The notes under the pieces: generated by a model
The model's input: the letters and a program-made list of their open reading frames with translations, nothing else
What the model was told of the DNA's origin: nothing
Databases searched by the model: none
Shown here: piece by piece, positions 43,996 through 56,760 of the stretch
Position numbering within the stretch: position 1 is the stretch's first letter
Layout of the letters: each line of letters begins with the position of its first letter
Assembly (NCBI GenBank): GCA_037957365.1
Contig: JARHVA010000001.1
Span: 13,411,001-13,475,000 of the forward strand
Origin: Torreya grandis
Taxonomy: Eukaryota; Streptophyta; Pinopsida; Cupressales; Taxaceae
Reading direction: 5' to 3'
DNA length: 64,000 nt
Program-made: the position numbers and the translations under genes

Positions 43996-45555
43996 GGTTT
44001 ATGAATACATAAGAAAATGTAAAATTCTCTCTATTTTCAAAGATAGAACCACAAACTTTTTCAGAAGCCAAAAGTGATAAGCATTGGGTGAATGCTATGG
44101 AGGAAGAGCTCAATCAGATTGAGAAAAATGAAACTTGGGAACTTATTTCCAGATCTAAGGACAAGAATGTCATTGAAACCAAATGGGTTTTTAGGAATAA
44201 ATTGAATGAAGATGGTCAGGTCACGAGAAACAAAGCAAGGCTTGTATGTAAAGGCTATGCTCAAGTAATACTTTGAATAAACTTTTGCACTTGTGGCAAG
44301 ATTGGAAGCCATAAGACAGTTTTTGGCATATGCAGGTTTCAAGAATTTCAAGATATATTAGATGGATGTAAAGTTTGCATTTCTCAATGGAAATTTAGAA
44401 GAAGTGTATATAGAGCAACTTGAAGGTTTATCTTTGTCAAGAAATAAGAACTATGTCTATAAATTAAAGAAAGCATTATATAGGCTAAAGCAAGCCACTA
44501 GAATGTGGTATGCAAGACTTGACAGATACTTGCTTGATCATGGTTTCAAGAGAGGTTGATAGCAATCTCTACATCAAAATAGAAGGTGAGCATCAACTAA
44601 TTATAGTTGTGTATGTTGATGATATTATCTTTGGTAGTGACTATGACAAGATATTTAAGTAGTTCGCAAAAGTAATGCATCAAGAATTTGAGATGTCTAT
44701 GTTAGGGGAACTATCATTTTTTCTTGGATTGCAAGTAGTTCAGTCAGATAAGGGAATCTTCATCTCTCAAGCTAAATACATTAGAGAAATGTTGAAGAAG
44801 TTTGATATAGAAGACTGTAAATCAGTAAGTGCTTCAATGACAACTTACAAGTTGATTCAAGAAGATAAGTCATCAGAAGTCAATCAAACCTTGTATAGAT
44901 CTATGATTGGAAGTCTATTGTATACTTCTACATCAAGACCTGATATCATGCAGGCAATAGGTCTAGTGGCCAAATTTCAAGCAAAACCAAAAGAGACTTA
45001 CAAGCAGTCAAGAGGATATTCATATATCTCAAAGGTACTGTGGACTTTGGTTTGTGGTACTCAAAGTAAGGATTTCGCTTTAACATCATATACTGATGCA
45101 TATTGGGCAAGTAACATTGATGACAGAAAGAGCACAAGTGGTGGTGCATTCTTTCTTGGAAAGAGTCTTGTGTCATGGTTGAGTAAAAAACAACCATCAA
45201 TTTCCTTGTCCACAGTTGAAGCTGAGTACATAGCAACAACATCATGTTGCACACAAATTTTATGGATGAAACAGATCTTGATTGACTTTAAGACTAAGAA
45301 TGACAGTCCAATTTTTATATTTCGTGACAATACTAGTGCCATTAACATCTCCAAAAATACAATCATGCATCTAGGACCAAGCATATTCAAATCAAGTATC
45401 ATTTTCTAAGGGAGCAAGTCGCTAATCAGAGTGTCAAATTAGAGTATGTAACCACAAAAGAACAAGTTGTAGACATTTTTACAAAACCTCTTTCAAGGGC
45501 AACATTTGAGTTCTTAAGGCAGGAATTGGGAATAATTCCTTCTATCAGTCACTAA
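43996..45555 (+). pseudogene. Copia reverse transcriptase and RNase H
   Basis: RT begins with WVNAMEEELNQIEKNETWEL, KWVFRNKLNEDGQV and ARLVCKGYAQV (44080-44270). Next come [19 protein letters not shown] and YALKK-type text with [10 protein letters not shown] (44362-44545). The catalytic YVDD is at 44612-44623, followed by LSFFLGLQV. RNase H shows LTSYTDAYWASN, where the usual motif is DADWAG, RKSTSGGAFFLG and LSTVEAEYIA. The tail is EQVVDIFTKPL (about 45460-45495). Shifts occur near 44270-44340 and 44555, with a stop near 44661, so it is non-functional. Confidence 0.9.
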
Positions 45556-45813
45556 GAAGGTATGGACTGAGGGGGAGCTAACCTTTGGGTATCTTCTAGC
45601 TCCAAGAATCAAAACTCAAGAGTCTATGATAGTCAAAAGATGTTCAAGTGATAGTGAGTAGTATTTGGCAGTTTTCTAAGGAGAAGTTTATGGAATTCTT
45701 ATCAAGGAAATGGCGATGGATATTATCAATTTTGAAGAAGTAGCACTTTGTTTGGAGTCATATAGACTTTAGGTTGTGCAACCCTTTGCCATTGATGTCA
45801 AAGGGGGAGAATT

Positions 45814-45909
45814 TGTAAGCTGACTATTTTCAGGGAGACATGGTGCGGTAGTAGAGATAGTTGTATAAGGGAGAGATATAACAAGTTGTGTAACTATTGT
45901 CTAGTTGCC
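45814..45909 (+). repeat. Start of copia 3' LTR (truncated by element K)
   Basis: TGTAAGCTGACTATTTTC directly follows the purine tract CAAAGGGGGAGAATT, the usual copia arrangement. The LTR is cut at 45909, where the K LTR starts. The rest would lie beyond the right edge of the window. Confidence 0.7.
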
Positions 45910-46040
45910 TGTTAAAATAGTGGATTACACCCTTAGAAAGAAGGCTCAGCTTCTCTCTTCCATGTGGCACAATGGAAACATTCCTCCTGCTGTGGGCTTA
46001 GCAAATTGAGGAATGAATCTCTAGATATGGACTAGCTCCC
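45910..46040 (-). mobile_element. Element K 3' LTR, distal segment
   Basis: This is the reverse complement of the T U5 end: TGTTAAAATAG at 45910, GTGGATTACACCC, CTTCCATGTGGCACAATGG, TCTCTAGATATGGACTAGCTCCC. It stops at CTCCC, the TSD of Gypsy-2, and resumes at 54592. Confidence 0.8.
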
Positions 46041-47883
46041 TGTAATGTCCCCTTCTCAAATCTGATCTCACAGTGACCGTTGACCTAGTTCTGGAAATTC
46101 GTAGGCTATTCAGAAGGTACAAATTAGGGTTTCCTATTTTTTAAGATGACCTTGCTCGGAGTTTTGATGGCGGATTCTTTCTGGGTTTTTCGAGAGCTTT
46201 GCGGGGGTATGTTTGTTTCGGCTTTCTGAGCATTTTCAGGAATTTACTATTTTTAGTAAATTCTATTTTTGGCAGCTAGCAGGTTTGTCTCAAGGAGTTG
46301 ACTTTCCCTTTTTCAGTTGACTCATTCAATTTTGGGCTTCAGAATGCGGTTTTGGAGAAATAAGTTTATTTTTAAAAAAATAACATTATATTTTAAAATT
46401 ATGACCTTGGCCTAGTCGAAATAACTTAATGTTATTTTAAAAAAGTGGACTTGAAGGGGGGTGCCATCATTGCTTGGGAAAGGGCGCCATCATTGCTTGA
46501 GAAAGGGCGCCACTTTTTAAAGCTTCAAAGGAGGCCAATTGAAGCCTATAAAAGAAAGCATTGGGTTCTCATTTGATCATCTTGGTCTAATACATGGTTA
46601 TGCTGCCGCTTTGGCTCTGGAATTGCTTCGGGAAATGAAGGCCTCCTAGCTAGGGCATCGCTTCATGCTTGCAAGACAGCATCTAGTGGTGATTCAGTCA
46701 TTAATATTTGTATTTACTTGTGATTTGATCTCAGTTATTTCATTGTTAGTTTATTTGGTCTTATTAGTGTTTCAGTTCTTGTATTCTATATAAGGCAGAT
46801 CTAGGATTTTATTCATAAATCAAAAATTACAAAAAAAAGAGTTCTGGGTATTAGTTCAATATTTTGGCTAGGCTTAGGCGCCCCTATTCTCAAATTTATA
46901 AAAATTTTAAAGGTTGCAATTAATTTCTAGAGCAAATCGCCCTATTCAGCTGGGATGCCCTTTGGGGTTTGCATTGGAATCCGTGTATTAATTATTGGAT
47001 GCAGATTGGGTCAGATTTTGGGTGCAAGCTTGGGCGCCATCATAAGGAAGGGACTTTGCAACAGAAATCAGGACGATCGGACAAGTTTTCTGTGAGTTAT
47101 GAACATCTGAATAATTTAATAGGTTGCTGGTTTTATCCTCTTCCTAAGAGCAGAATTTGTATTCGAAATTGAAATTATTATATTGCTCTTGAATCTTTCA
47201 TGGTTGGGCATGATTATCCAAAATATGGATAATATTCTATGATGTAATGCTAATCATTCTGCTTCTTACAACATTGGCATACAGATCTTTCTAATTTTGT
47301 AATGCTGACAGTAGTACTGGCAGCCATTCTTTACTTGTTCAAATCTGATTACAAAAATTCAGTTTCTAATAAAGTTATTGTATTAGTTTATAGCTCCGCC
47401 CTATGGTAGCTACTTTCCCTATTGGGGTTAGCAAGCACATTCTGGGTGTAGAGCTCCGCCCTATGGTAGCTACTTTCCCTTCTGGGTTAGCAAGCACATG
47501 CTGGGTGTGGAGTAGTTTCATTCTTCAGTATTTTCCATTAAAGCATTGTTAGTAATTTCACTCCGTCATATGGTCGCCCCTTACTCCACCTTGGATTGGG
47601 TAGCACATACTTGACGTAGAGTTCCTTTGTTTTGTAATTTCTGTTATCTCCACCATATGGTCGCCTTATTTCCATATTGGATTGAGTAGCACATACTTGG
47701 TGTCGAGTGTGCTTTCAGTACAATAGATTGTAGGGATCCTCTGACCACATGCTCATCGTTCGCCGGCGCATTCTTGGTTAGAGTTGCTTTAGCATCGTTT
47801 TGGTTTAGCTGCTAACCTTAACGGGTGCTTTGGTTGTAACTTGCAATTTGAAAAAGTTGAAAAATTTGGCTCGGAATATTTCA
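46041..47883 (+). repeat. Gypsy-2 5' LTR
   Basis: It starts TGTAATGTCCCCTTCTC and ends TCGGAATATTTCA. It has TATAAAA at 46547-46553, a duplicated GGCGCCATCATTGCTTG-type unit (46459-46510), and more CCGCCCTATGGTAGC-type units (47390-47710) than Gypsy-1. Near its end it has a segment absent from Gypsy-1 (about 47710-47830, containing CGCCGGCGCATTC). Confidence 0.95.
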
Positions 47884-47884
47884 G

Positions 47885-47897
47885 TGGTATTAGAGCC
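47885..47897 (+). other. Primer-binding site of Gypsy-2
   Basis: TGGTATTAGAGCC lies one base after the LTR. It has one mismatch (T for C) to the Gypsy-1 site. Confidence 0.85.
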
Positions 47898-47928
47898 AAG
47901 ATCCTGCCATCCTGTGAGCAAACCATCT

Positions 47929-50900
47929 ATGAGTGACAGAGAAAAGAGATACATTGCAAGAGAAGATAAGAAAATTGCAAAACAGTTCCAGTGGTATCAG
48001 GTTCCCGAAGGTCAGACAGCTTCAGAGATCTTGAGGGCTCATTGGGAGTCTTCTCAAGAAGTAGATATGGCAGAAGGTGAGAGATCAGTCGGGGGTAACG
48101 AGAGGTTTACCAACACTAGAAATGATAGTGGGAAGGGTAGAGAGAGATCATTAAGTCCCGAAAAGAGATTTGAAAAGAAGATGGATGCCTTGATGGATAT
48201 GGTATCCCTCATGTTGGGGAAAGTGGGTCAGAACCCAACTCTCCAGAACAATCCCGGATATAGAGGAGAGCCTAGTGCCTCAAATCAATTTGATGGAAGT
48301 GTTGCTCAGCCTGTTTCAAACAACACTTACATTTCGTCAAGGCCCTTCAAACCCACCTTCGTAGCACCAGTAAACACCCAACCTGATCCTGAAGAGAATT
48401 CTTCATTTATGGAACAATTGAGACGTGGCCATGCGGAGTATGATTCTCTCCTTGATGACATTAAAATGGACATGTCCTATAATGAATTTATAGATCATAA
48501 GAGAAAGAGTAAGAGACAAGGGAGAAAGTATGACCAAAGAAGAACTCCAACACAAGGAGACTTGCATCAAGCTATCAATAAGGTTTTGCTTTCCCACTTT
48601 GATGGAAGTGATAATAATTCTGCTCGAGCTTGGATTCAGAAACTAGACAACTATTTGGCTCTTAGGCCAATGGCTGAAGAAGACGCGAACAAATTCGCTA
48701 CGCTACACCTAGATGGGGTGGCGCATGAGTGGTGGTACCATGGCCTAGTCACCTTGGGTCATGGATCTATCACTAGCTACGATGAATTCACAAATAGACT
48801 CATTGAGAGGTTCAAGAAGAAGGATCCAGAAGTGCATTTTAGGGAGTTGGCGCAGTTGAAGTAGTATGGCACTGTTGATGCCTACATAGCTGAGTTTCAA
48901 AAACTTTTAGTTATGGTCACTGGAATCACTGAGAGAAGATTAGTGATCTTATTCAGTGAAGGTTTGATGGAGCCACTCAAGGGATGGATCAAAGCTTTTG
49001 ATCCACCATCCTTACAAGAAGCCATGAAAAAAGCTAGAAACATGGAGTGGGCTGCTCCCAAAACAAGGTTCCATCCCAAACCATCATTCCACAAGAAGGA
49101 TAGAGGGAAAAGGTTTCATCAAAAGCCTTACCAAAAGGAGTTTAACCAGCAGAAACCTCTTGGCAAAAGATTGGATCCGAAAACTATCAATGAACTCCGA
49201 AGAAAGGGGTTATGTTTCCGATGTAGAGAAAAATGGTCTCTAGAACATGTTTGCCAAAAGGGAGTCAAATTTCACCAGATTGAGTATTATTCAGCTGGTG
49301 AAAGTAACTCTGATTTTTCAGACCAGCAGTCTGATCCCGAAGATAGTGAAGTGGAAAGAGCTCCAGAAGAGTCCGAAAGTGAAAAAGAAAGTGGTGGTAC
49401 GTTGGCTCAACTTTCGAGTTTTCAAAAGAATGAGTCTTTCAAAATTTGTGGGACAATCAAAGGGCAACGTATCGTTGCTTTAATTGATACTGGAGCAACC
49501 CATAACTTCATTGATGAAGCTGTGGTGGCAAAGGAGTTGCAAACAGAAGATTTTGAAGGGTTCAAAGTTATGGTTGCGGATGGGTTCCACATCTCTTGTA
49601 CCAAAAGGGTTCCCAACATGTCAATGCAATTGGGCAATTACGAAGTCAAAGATGACTTTTATGTGGTGAATATTGGTGATACGGATGCTGTACTTGGCAT
49701 TCAGTGGCTGCGATCTCTTGGAGAGATCTCTTTAAATCTGCAAACCATGGAACTCAAGTTTCAATCCAATGGAAAGAAGGTGGTGTTGAGAGGGATGTCC
49801 AATGGTGGCCCTCGGATTGTGTCATTCAAAAAGATGGCAAGGTTGATACGTCATGACCAAGTGGACTGGGCTGCGGAATGCATGGTTCTTCCAGCTAGTC
49901 CTGCTGAAACGAAAATAGAGTATCCTCCTGATATTCAATCTTTACTCACCAAGAAGAGTAAAGTGTTTGCTGATTTACCTCCTGGACCACCTCCTGATAG
50001 AGGTTCATAACACATCATTGAGCTCAAGGAAGGAGCAAAACCGGTGATCATAACTCCATATCGGTATCCGAAGAGGCAAAAGGACGAGATCGAGAAGAAT
50101 ATTCAAGAACTCTTGAAGATGGGTTTCATACGCCCAAGCAAGAGCCCCTTTGCTTCTGCAGTGGTTCTTGTGAAGAAGAAGGATGGTACCATGCGCATGT
50201 GTGTGGATTATCGTGCTTTGAATCAAAGCACCATCAAAAACAGATATCCCATACCCAGGATAGATGAGCTCATTGATGAGCTATATGGTGCCAAGTTCTT
50301 CTCAAAAATTGATCTGAGATCGGGTTACCATCAGATTCGAATGAGGGGATCGGATGTGGAGAAGACAGCGTTCAGATGCCACTATGGCCATTTCGAATTC
50401 TTAGTCATGCCATTTGGGTTGACTAACGCTCCGGCTACCTTTCAGTCTTGCATGAATCGTATTTTTCAGAGTCAGTTAAGGAGGTTTGTGTTAATATTTT
50501 TTGATGACATTCTGATTTATAGCAAGACTTGGGAAGATCATCTTAAGCACTTGGAGGAAGTGCTTAGTATCATGGAATCTGAGAGCTTGTTTGCAAAAGC
50601 TTCCAAATGTGAATTTGGGATGACGGAGTTACTATACCTTGGCCACATAGTCAGTGCTGAGGGAGTGAAGGTGGACCCAGAGAAGATCAAAGCAGTAGTT
50701 GATTGGCCACCTCCTGAGAGCTTAACTCAGTTCAAAGGTTTTTTGGGTCTTTGTGGGTTTTATCGGAGATTCGTAAAGCGGTATTCACAAAATGCTGCTC
50801 CCCTTACTGATCTCACCAAAAAGGGAGCCTTTGTTTGGACAGAAAAGGCTCATTGTTTTTGACAAGTTCAAGAAGATCATGAGCTCGTGTCCGGTTTTGG

Positions 50901-52743
50901 CAATACCGGATTTCTCCAAGCCATTCGAGCTGCAATGTGATGCATCAGGTGAAGGAGTGGGGGCTGTCCTGATGCAAGACAAACACCCTATCGTGTTTGA
51001 GAGCAGAAAATTACAAGGTGTTGAAAGAACATATTCAATCTATGACAAAGAAATGCTTGCCATTATGCATGCATTAGCCAAGTTCAGACAGTACTTGGTG
51101 GGGAATAAGTTTGTGGTTAAGACTGACCACAATAGCCTCAAGCATTTCATGCACCAAAAAGATCTAAATGAGAGGCAACAGAAATGGGTGAGTAAGCTTC
51201 AAGCTTACGAATTTGATATTGAATATGTAAAAGGAAAAAATAATATTGTGGCCGATGCTCTTTCCAAGAGACCTCATCTTAGCTCATTGTGTGAGCTTAC
51301 TGCAGATTGGAGAGACATGTTGCTTGCTGATTATGCTAAAAATCAGTTTGCAACCAGCATTCTTGAGGGTACTTTTCATGATGAAAGGTACAAGATGGTT
51401 GAGGGATTGATACATTATAAGGGAAGAATCTTTCTGGTGGCTGATTCTAAGCTGAAGAAGAAGATTCTTTTGACTTTTCATGATATTCCAGTTGCTGGTC
51501 ACCAAGGTTTTTTCAAGACATATAGGCAGATCCGAAAAAGGTTTTCTTGGAAGGGATTGAAATGAGAGGTAAAACGCTACATTCAAGAGTGCCCTGTTTG
51601 TCAAGCGAATAAAAATGAGCATACATTACCAGCCGATTTATTGCAACCACTCCCTATTTTCAATCAAAAATGGGAAAGTATCTCGATGGACTTCATCACA
51701 GGGTTGCCCAAAGCCCAAGGAAAGGATTGCATCTATGTAGTGGTGGATTGGCTAACCAAATTTGCTCACTTCTTCGCCATTACCAGCCCTTTTTCTACAG
51801 CCCAAGTTGCAGATCTGTTTTTTCGAGAAGTGTTTAAGCTGCATGGATTGCCAAAGAACATCGTGAGTGATAGGGACAGCAAGTTCCTAAGTAAGTTTTG
51901 GCAAGAAGTCTTCAGAATGAGTGGCACTGTGCTCACCCCAAGCACTAGCTACCATCCCCAAACAAATGGGCAAACTGAAGTGGTGAACAAGTGGTTGGAA
52001 GGCTACTTGAGAAATTATGTGTCAGAACAACAGAGAACTTGGGTCAAGTGGCTGCATATTGGTGAATACTGCTACAACTCTACTTTTCATATGTCAATTA
52101 AAATGTCTCCTTTCTTGGCACTTTATAGGTATGAGGCACCTAGTTTTGCAGATATAGTGTTTGGTGACAGCAAAGCACCCCTAGCCAAGGATTTGTTGCA
52201 GCATAGTCAGGACATAATGAAATCTTTGAAAGATAATTTGCAGATTGCACAAAATCTGCAAAAATTGTATGCGAATCAGAGGCATGTTGAGCGTTCTTTC
52301 GAGGTTGGAGATATGGTCTATCTTAGATTACAACCATATAGACAGTCTACTCTCAAGAAGAGTGGCGCTGAGAAGCTCAAACCTCGCTTCTATGGGCTCT
52401 TTAGGGTCATCAGAAAAGTTGGAGCAGTAGCTTATGAATTAGAGCTACCTTCTGATAGCAGAGTGCATAACGTCTTTCATGTGTCTCGCCTCAAGAAGGC
52501 ACTTGGACATAATGTGATTGCTTCATCACAGTTACCACCTTTGGATGAAGAGGGACAGTTGGCTCTAATTCCCGAGGAGATACTTGATGTTCGAGAACGT
52601 TCTTTGAGGAAAAGAACCATCAGAGAATCCCTGGTAAAGTGGAAGGACCTACCTATGGAGGATGCAACTTGAGAAAATGATGACATCTTGCATCATCCTA
52701 GTTTGCAATTGCTTGAGGACAAGCAATTTTGGGAAGGGCGGAC
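47929..52743 (+). pseudogene. Gag-Pol of Gypsy-2 (four stops, one frame shift)
   Basis: It begins at the ATG at 47929 ([13 protein letters not shown]), the same start as in Gypsy-1, and is collinear with that 1614-residue protein. Disruptions are a TAG at 48862-48864 (in Gag, after QLK), a TAA at 50008-50010 (before RT), a frame shift near 50850 (between RT and RNase H), a TGA at 51563-51565 (integrase zinc region) and a TGA at 52670-52672 (replacing the Trp of TWEN in the chromodomain). Between the breaks the motifs are intact: the knuckle [54 protein letters not shown] and SDRDSKF. The frame would again run into the 3' LTR. Confidence 0.93.
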
Positions 52744-54586
52744 TGTAATGTCCCCTTCTCGAATCTGATCTCACAGTGACCGTTGGCCTAGTTTTGAAAA
52801 TCCGTAGGCTATTCGGAAGGTACAAATTAGGGTTACCTATTTTTTAAGATGACCTTGCTCTGAGTTTTGATGGCGGATTCTTTCTGGGTTTTTCGAGAGC
52901 TTCGCGGGGGTATGTTTGTTTCGGCTTTCTGAGCATTTCCAGGAATTTACTATTTTTAGTAAATTCTATTTTTGGCAGCTAGCAGGTTTGTCTCAAGGAG
53001 TTGACTTTTCCTTTTTCAGTTGACTCATTCAGTTTTGGGCTTCAGAATGCGGCTTTGGAGAAATAAGTTTATTTTTAAAAAAATAACATTATATTTTAAA
53101 ATTATGACCTTGACCTAGTCGAAATAACTTAATGTTATTTTTAAAAAATGGACTTGAAGGGGGGCGCCATCATTGCTTGGGAAAGGGTGCCATCATTGCT
53201 TGGGAAAGGGCGCCACTTTTTAAGGCTTCAAAGGAGGCCAACTGAAGCCTATAAAAGAAAGCATTGGGTTCTCATTTGATCATCTTGGTCTAATACATGG
53301 TTATGCTGCCGCTTTGGCTCTGGAATTGCTTCGGGAAATGAAGGCCTCCTAGCTAGGGCATCGCTTCATGCTTGCAAGACAGCATCTAGTGGTGATTCAG
53401 TCATTAATATTTGTATTTACTTGTGATTTGATCTCAGTTATTTCATTGTTAGTTTATTTGGTCTTATTAGTGTTTCAGTTCTTGTATTCTGTATAAGGCA
53501 GATCTAGGATTTTATTCATAAATCAAAAATTACAAAAAAAAGAGTTTTGGGTATTAGTTCAATATTTTGGCTAGGCTTAGGCGCCCCTATTCTCAAATTT
53601 ATAGAATTTTTAAAAGTTGCAATTAATTTCTAGAGCAAATCGCCCTATTCAGCTGGGATGCCCTTTGGGGTTTGCATTGGAATCCATGTATTAATTATTG
53701 GATGCAAATTGGGTCAGATTTTGGGTGCAAGCTTGGGCACCATCATAAGGAAGGGACTTTGCAACAAAAATCAGGACGATCGGACAAGTTTTCTGTGAGT
53801 TATGAACATCTGAATAATTTAATAGGTTGCTGGTTTTATCCTCTTCCTAAGAGCAGAATTTGTATTCGAAACTGAAATTATTATATTGCTCTTGAATCTT
53901 TCATGGTTGGGCATGATTATCCAAGATATGGATAATATTCTATGATGTAATGCTAATCATTCTGCTTCTTACAACATTGGCATACAGATCTTTCTAATTT
54001 TGTAACGCTGACAATAGTACTCGCAGCCATTCTTTACTTGTTCAAATCTGATTACAAAAGTTCAGTTTCTAATAAAGTTATTGTATTAGTTTATAGCTCT
54101 GCCCTATGGTAGCTACTTTCCCTATTGGGGTTAGCAAGCACATTTTGGGTGTAGAGCTCCGCCCTATGGTAGCTACTTTCCCTTCTGGGTTAGCAAACAC
54201 ATGCTGGGTGTGGAGTAGTTTCATTCTTCAGTATTTTCCATTAAAGCATTGTTAATAATTTCACTCCGTCATATGGTCGCCCCTTACTCCGCCTTGGATT
54301 GGGTAGCACATACTTGACGTAGAGTTCCTTTGTTTTGTAATTTATGTTATCTCCACCATATGGTCGCCTCATTTCCATATTGGATTGAGTAAGACATACT
54401 TGGTGTCGAGTGTGCTTTCAGTACAATAGATTGTAGGGATCCTCTGACCACATGCTCGTCGTTCGCCGGCGCATTCTTGGTTAGAGTTGCTTCAGCATCG
54501 TTTTGGTTTAGCTGCTAACCTTAACGGGTGCTTTGGTTGTAACTTGCAATTTGAAAAAGTTGAAAAATTTGGCTCGAAATATTTCA
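52744..54586 (+). repeat. Gypsy-2 3' LTR
   Basis: It starts TGTAATGTCCCC after GGGAAGGGCGGAC and ends AATATTTCA, followed by CTCCC. TATAAAA is at 53250-53256. It is the same length as the 5' LTR, with scattered substitutions. Confidence 0.95.
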
Positions 54587-54591
54587 CTCCC

Positions 54592-56760
54592 CATGATGCA
54601 TCTTTGATGGTCCTTAACTACTACTGTTAATAATAGGGAGGTGAAAAGAGAAGGATATAACAAAAGCAGAACCTATCTAAAACGGTGATGCACCAAATGA
54701 TTCGATCTACTCAGCTTATATAAACACTTTAGACCAAAGGGGTGAACAAACACTTCATCTAAACAAAAGACCAGACTGTATGGGCGCTTTAACAGAGGGC
54801 TTAATGAAGATACAAAGAAAAAGAACTTACCATAGGTACTACAGAAGCACACTATCAGATAATTGCTCTTCTGTCTCTATGTTCCAACTTGGGCACTTCC
54901 TGTTAACCTGCAGAAATGGTCTTGGATATACTAGATATGTTGGTGTCAACCTATGAAAGCATCAAGATAAAAATGACTAAACACAGAGTTGATACACAGA
55001 CATATTCAGAAGCATAACCAGTCAAATAGAGGTAAAACACATTTTTTTGATTCCAAGGTAAAATTGGCAAGGCTTCGCCTTACACAAGTGAGATACATTT
55101 CTCAACTGAAAGGTTACAATATATAGCATTAAGAGAAAGACTTTTTGGTCTCCCTAAGAACAGGCGGCCCATACTATATATAAAACCTAAGAAAGAGGAA
55201 TCCGCTCATGCTGTTGTCATCCTTCCATAAATGCCCTGAAAGAACCATGCTCAAGATGTCACAGGTATTGACTTTGCTGCTCAAACCGTATTAAATGTTC
55301 CTGCTAAAGCATGGGTCGCTTTGTTTTCTGAATGACAAGGCCGCCTCTTTATGAAACTTACGCAACTCTCTGCTTATCAATGCTAAACGAAGAAAAACGG
55401 GCCGTGTTATTGAATGCTTACACTCCCTTTGATGACCACTTAGTGGAGACTATTTCATCCGCAACAATAACTTCTCCTGCCAACGCCTTCCGTGCCACCT
55501 GGACTGCTCTATTCTACCTACGCTACCTTTTGTCTTTTCCTGGCAACTTGGCCCTTGGGACTACTGTTTGTCTCCTCCTAGCTCCTTTTCTAGTGGGTCG
55601 CTGAGTTTATCCTCGGGTCTTCGAGCCCTTCGAATTTCTTCGGACAAAACATCCAAAAGAAATCCTTCAAACACTAGTCCAAAGGAATTATGTCTTCCTT
55701 CGAGCTTGACCATCCGCTTTCAGTGATGCTTAGGCGTTGTGGAATTCTTTTGGACATCTTGTTTGAAAGAAATCTCCTTTAGCCTTTTCTTCAACTGTTA
55801 ACCCATTTCATGCACGGGCCCATCCTTAAACATTTTGAAAATCAATGGCTATCTTATCATCGTAAAATTGACGTCCACAAGCCCATCACCATTTGAAACT
55901 TAATGGCTCTTTCATTGTCTTTAATTTGATGTTTGCAGGGACGTCACCAGACGTTTGAACCTCCAATGGCTAGTTCACCATGTCGAAGTTGACGTTCTGG
56001 AACCCGTCATCATCCTCCAGCAATTCCTTCGGCTTTTGCAAAATGAACCTTCCTGAAGGGAAGGTGCCCCTTTGGAAAAATGGAAAAGGCCCCTTTTTGA
56101 TAGCCAAGAGCCCTTCGCAAGGGCACTTGCCTTTCGGGTTCTTTTGGGTTCCCTTGTCTTTCAAATTCCTTCGGACATTTTGCCCGAAGGAAATGTGCCT
56201 TCTATGTCTTCGGCCTTCTCTTGGTAAATCCCTTCAGGCATTTTGTCCGAAGGAATTTACCTTTAGTTTCTTCCTTGGATTTTCTTCGGACAAAAGTCTA
56301 AAGAAATCCTTTGTCTTTTTCCTTGTCACTTTTTTGAAGGAAACTTCCCCTTCGACTTTCGGCCTTGATCTCTTTCAAATGTGCTCTCTGCCTCCGCAAG
56401 GGCACCGTGGGTCCAAAGTTGCCCTTCGGAGCCTACTTGAACGGTCCCATTTGTAACATGCCTACCCTCTGCAAGGACACTTGACCTTCAGAGCTTTGTG
56501 AAAGACTTGTATTTCTTTGAAACTGGCCCATTCCTTTGCCAAAAGGCTTCTCCAAGGTAATTGCTTAAGGCAAAATAAGTCCCAGATCAATTCGAAATAT
56601 CTACAAGACTCAAGTCACTTGGCTCTTTATAGAAACAAGTCTATTACAAAGGGAAAACCCACAATTGTAGTAAGGTGAAGACATCAAACACTGACTAGTC
56701 AAGGCAGCAAGGAAAAAGGGAGACCGATTTTTTGGCCTGCAGGACCAAAAATGGTCAACA
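54592..56760 (-). mobile_element. Element K 3' LTR, proximal segment
   Basis: T-type LTR sequence continues after Gypsy-2: CATGATGCATC, GGTGATGCACC, CCTGCAGAAAT, a TATATAGC box (reverse complement near 55122), GACGTC-containing modules (55870-56010), CCTTCGGACATTTTGCCCGAAGG palindromes (56165-56300), and the terminus TGTTGACCATTTTTGG on the minus strand at 56760. Its U5 resembles the older copy l. There is no GGTTCAA array. It directly adjoins Tat-type internal sequence at 56761. Confidence 0.83.

Larger units (their letters stand above)
29692..45909 (+). mobile_element. Ty1/copia element, decayed and multiply interrupted
   Basis: Collinear copia pieces are gag (29692-30480), gag/protease/integrase (32671-34692), RT/RNase H (43996-45555), 3' UTR with the purine tract CAAAGGGGGAGA (about 45799-45810) and the first 96 bp of a 3' LTR (45814-45909, starting TGTAAGCTGAC). 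Interruptions are the solo LTR at 30481, Gypsy-4 at 34693 and element K at 45910. The domain order protease-integrase-RT defines copia. The gag N-terminus and 5' LTR are left of the nested stack and outside the window. This is the outermost and oldest layer seen here. Confidence 0.88.
46041..54586 (+). mobile_element. Gypsy-2: chromovirus, sister of Gypsy-1, broken
   Basis: This is a full-length element flanked by the perfect TSD CTCCC (46036-46040 and 54587-54591). Both LTRs are 1843 bp. The primer site, gag-pol frame and chromodomain are as in Gypsy-1, and the proteins are nearly identical to it, but four nonsense codons and a frame shift disable gag-pol. By eye its LTRs differ at a few dozen sites, so it is older than Gypsy-1. 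It sits in the T-type LTR of element K. Confidence 0.95.
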
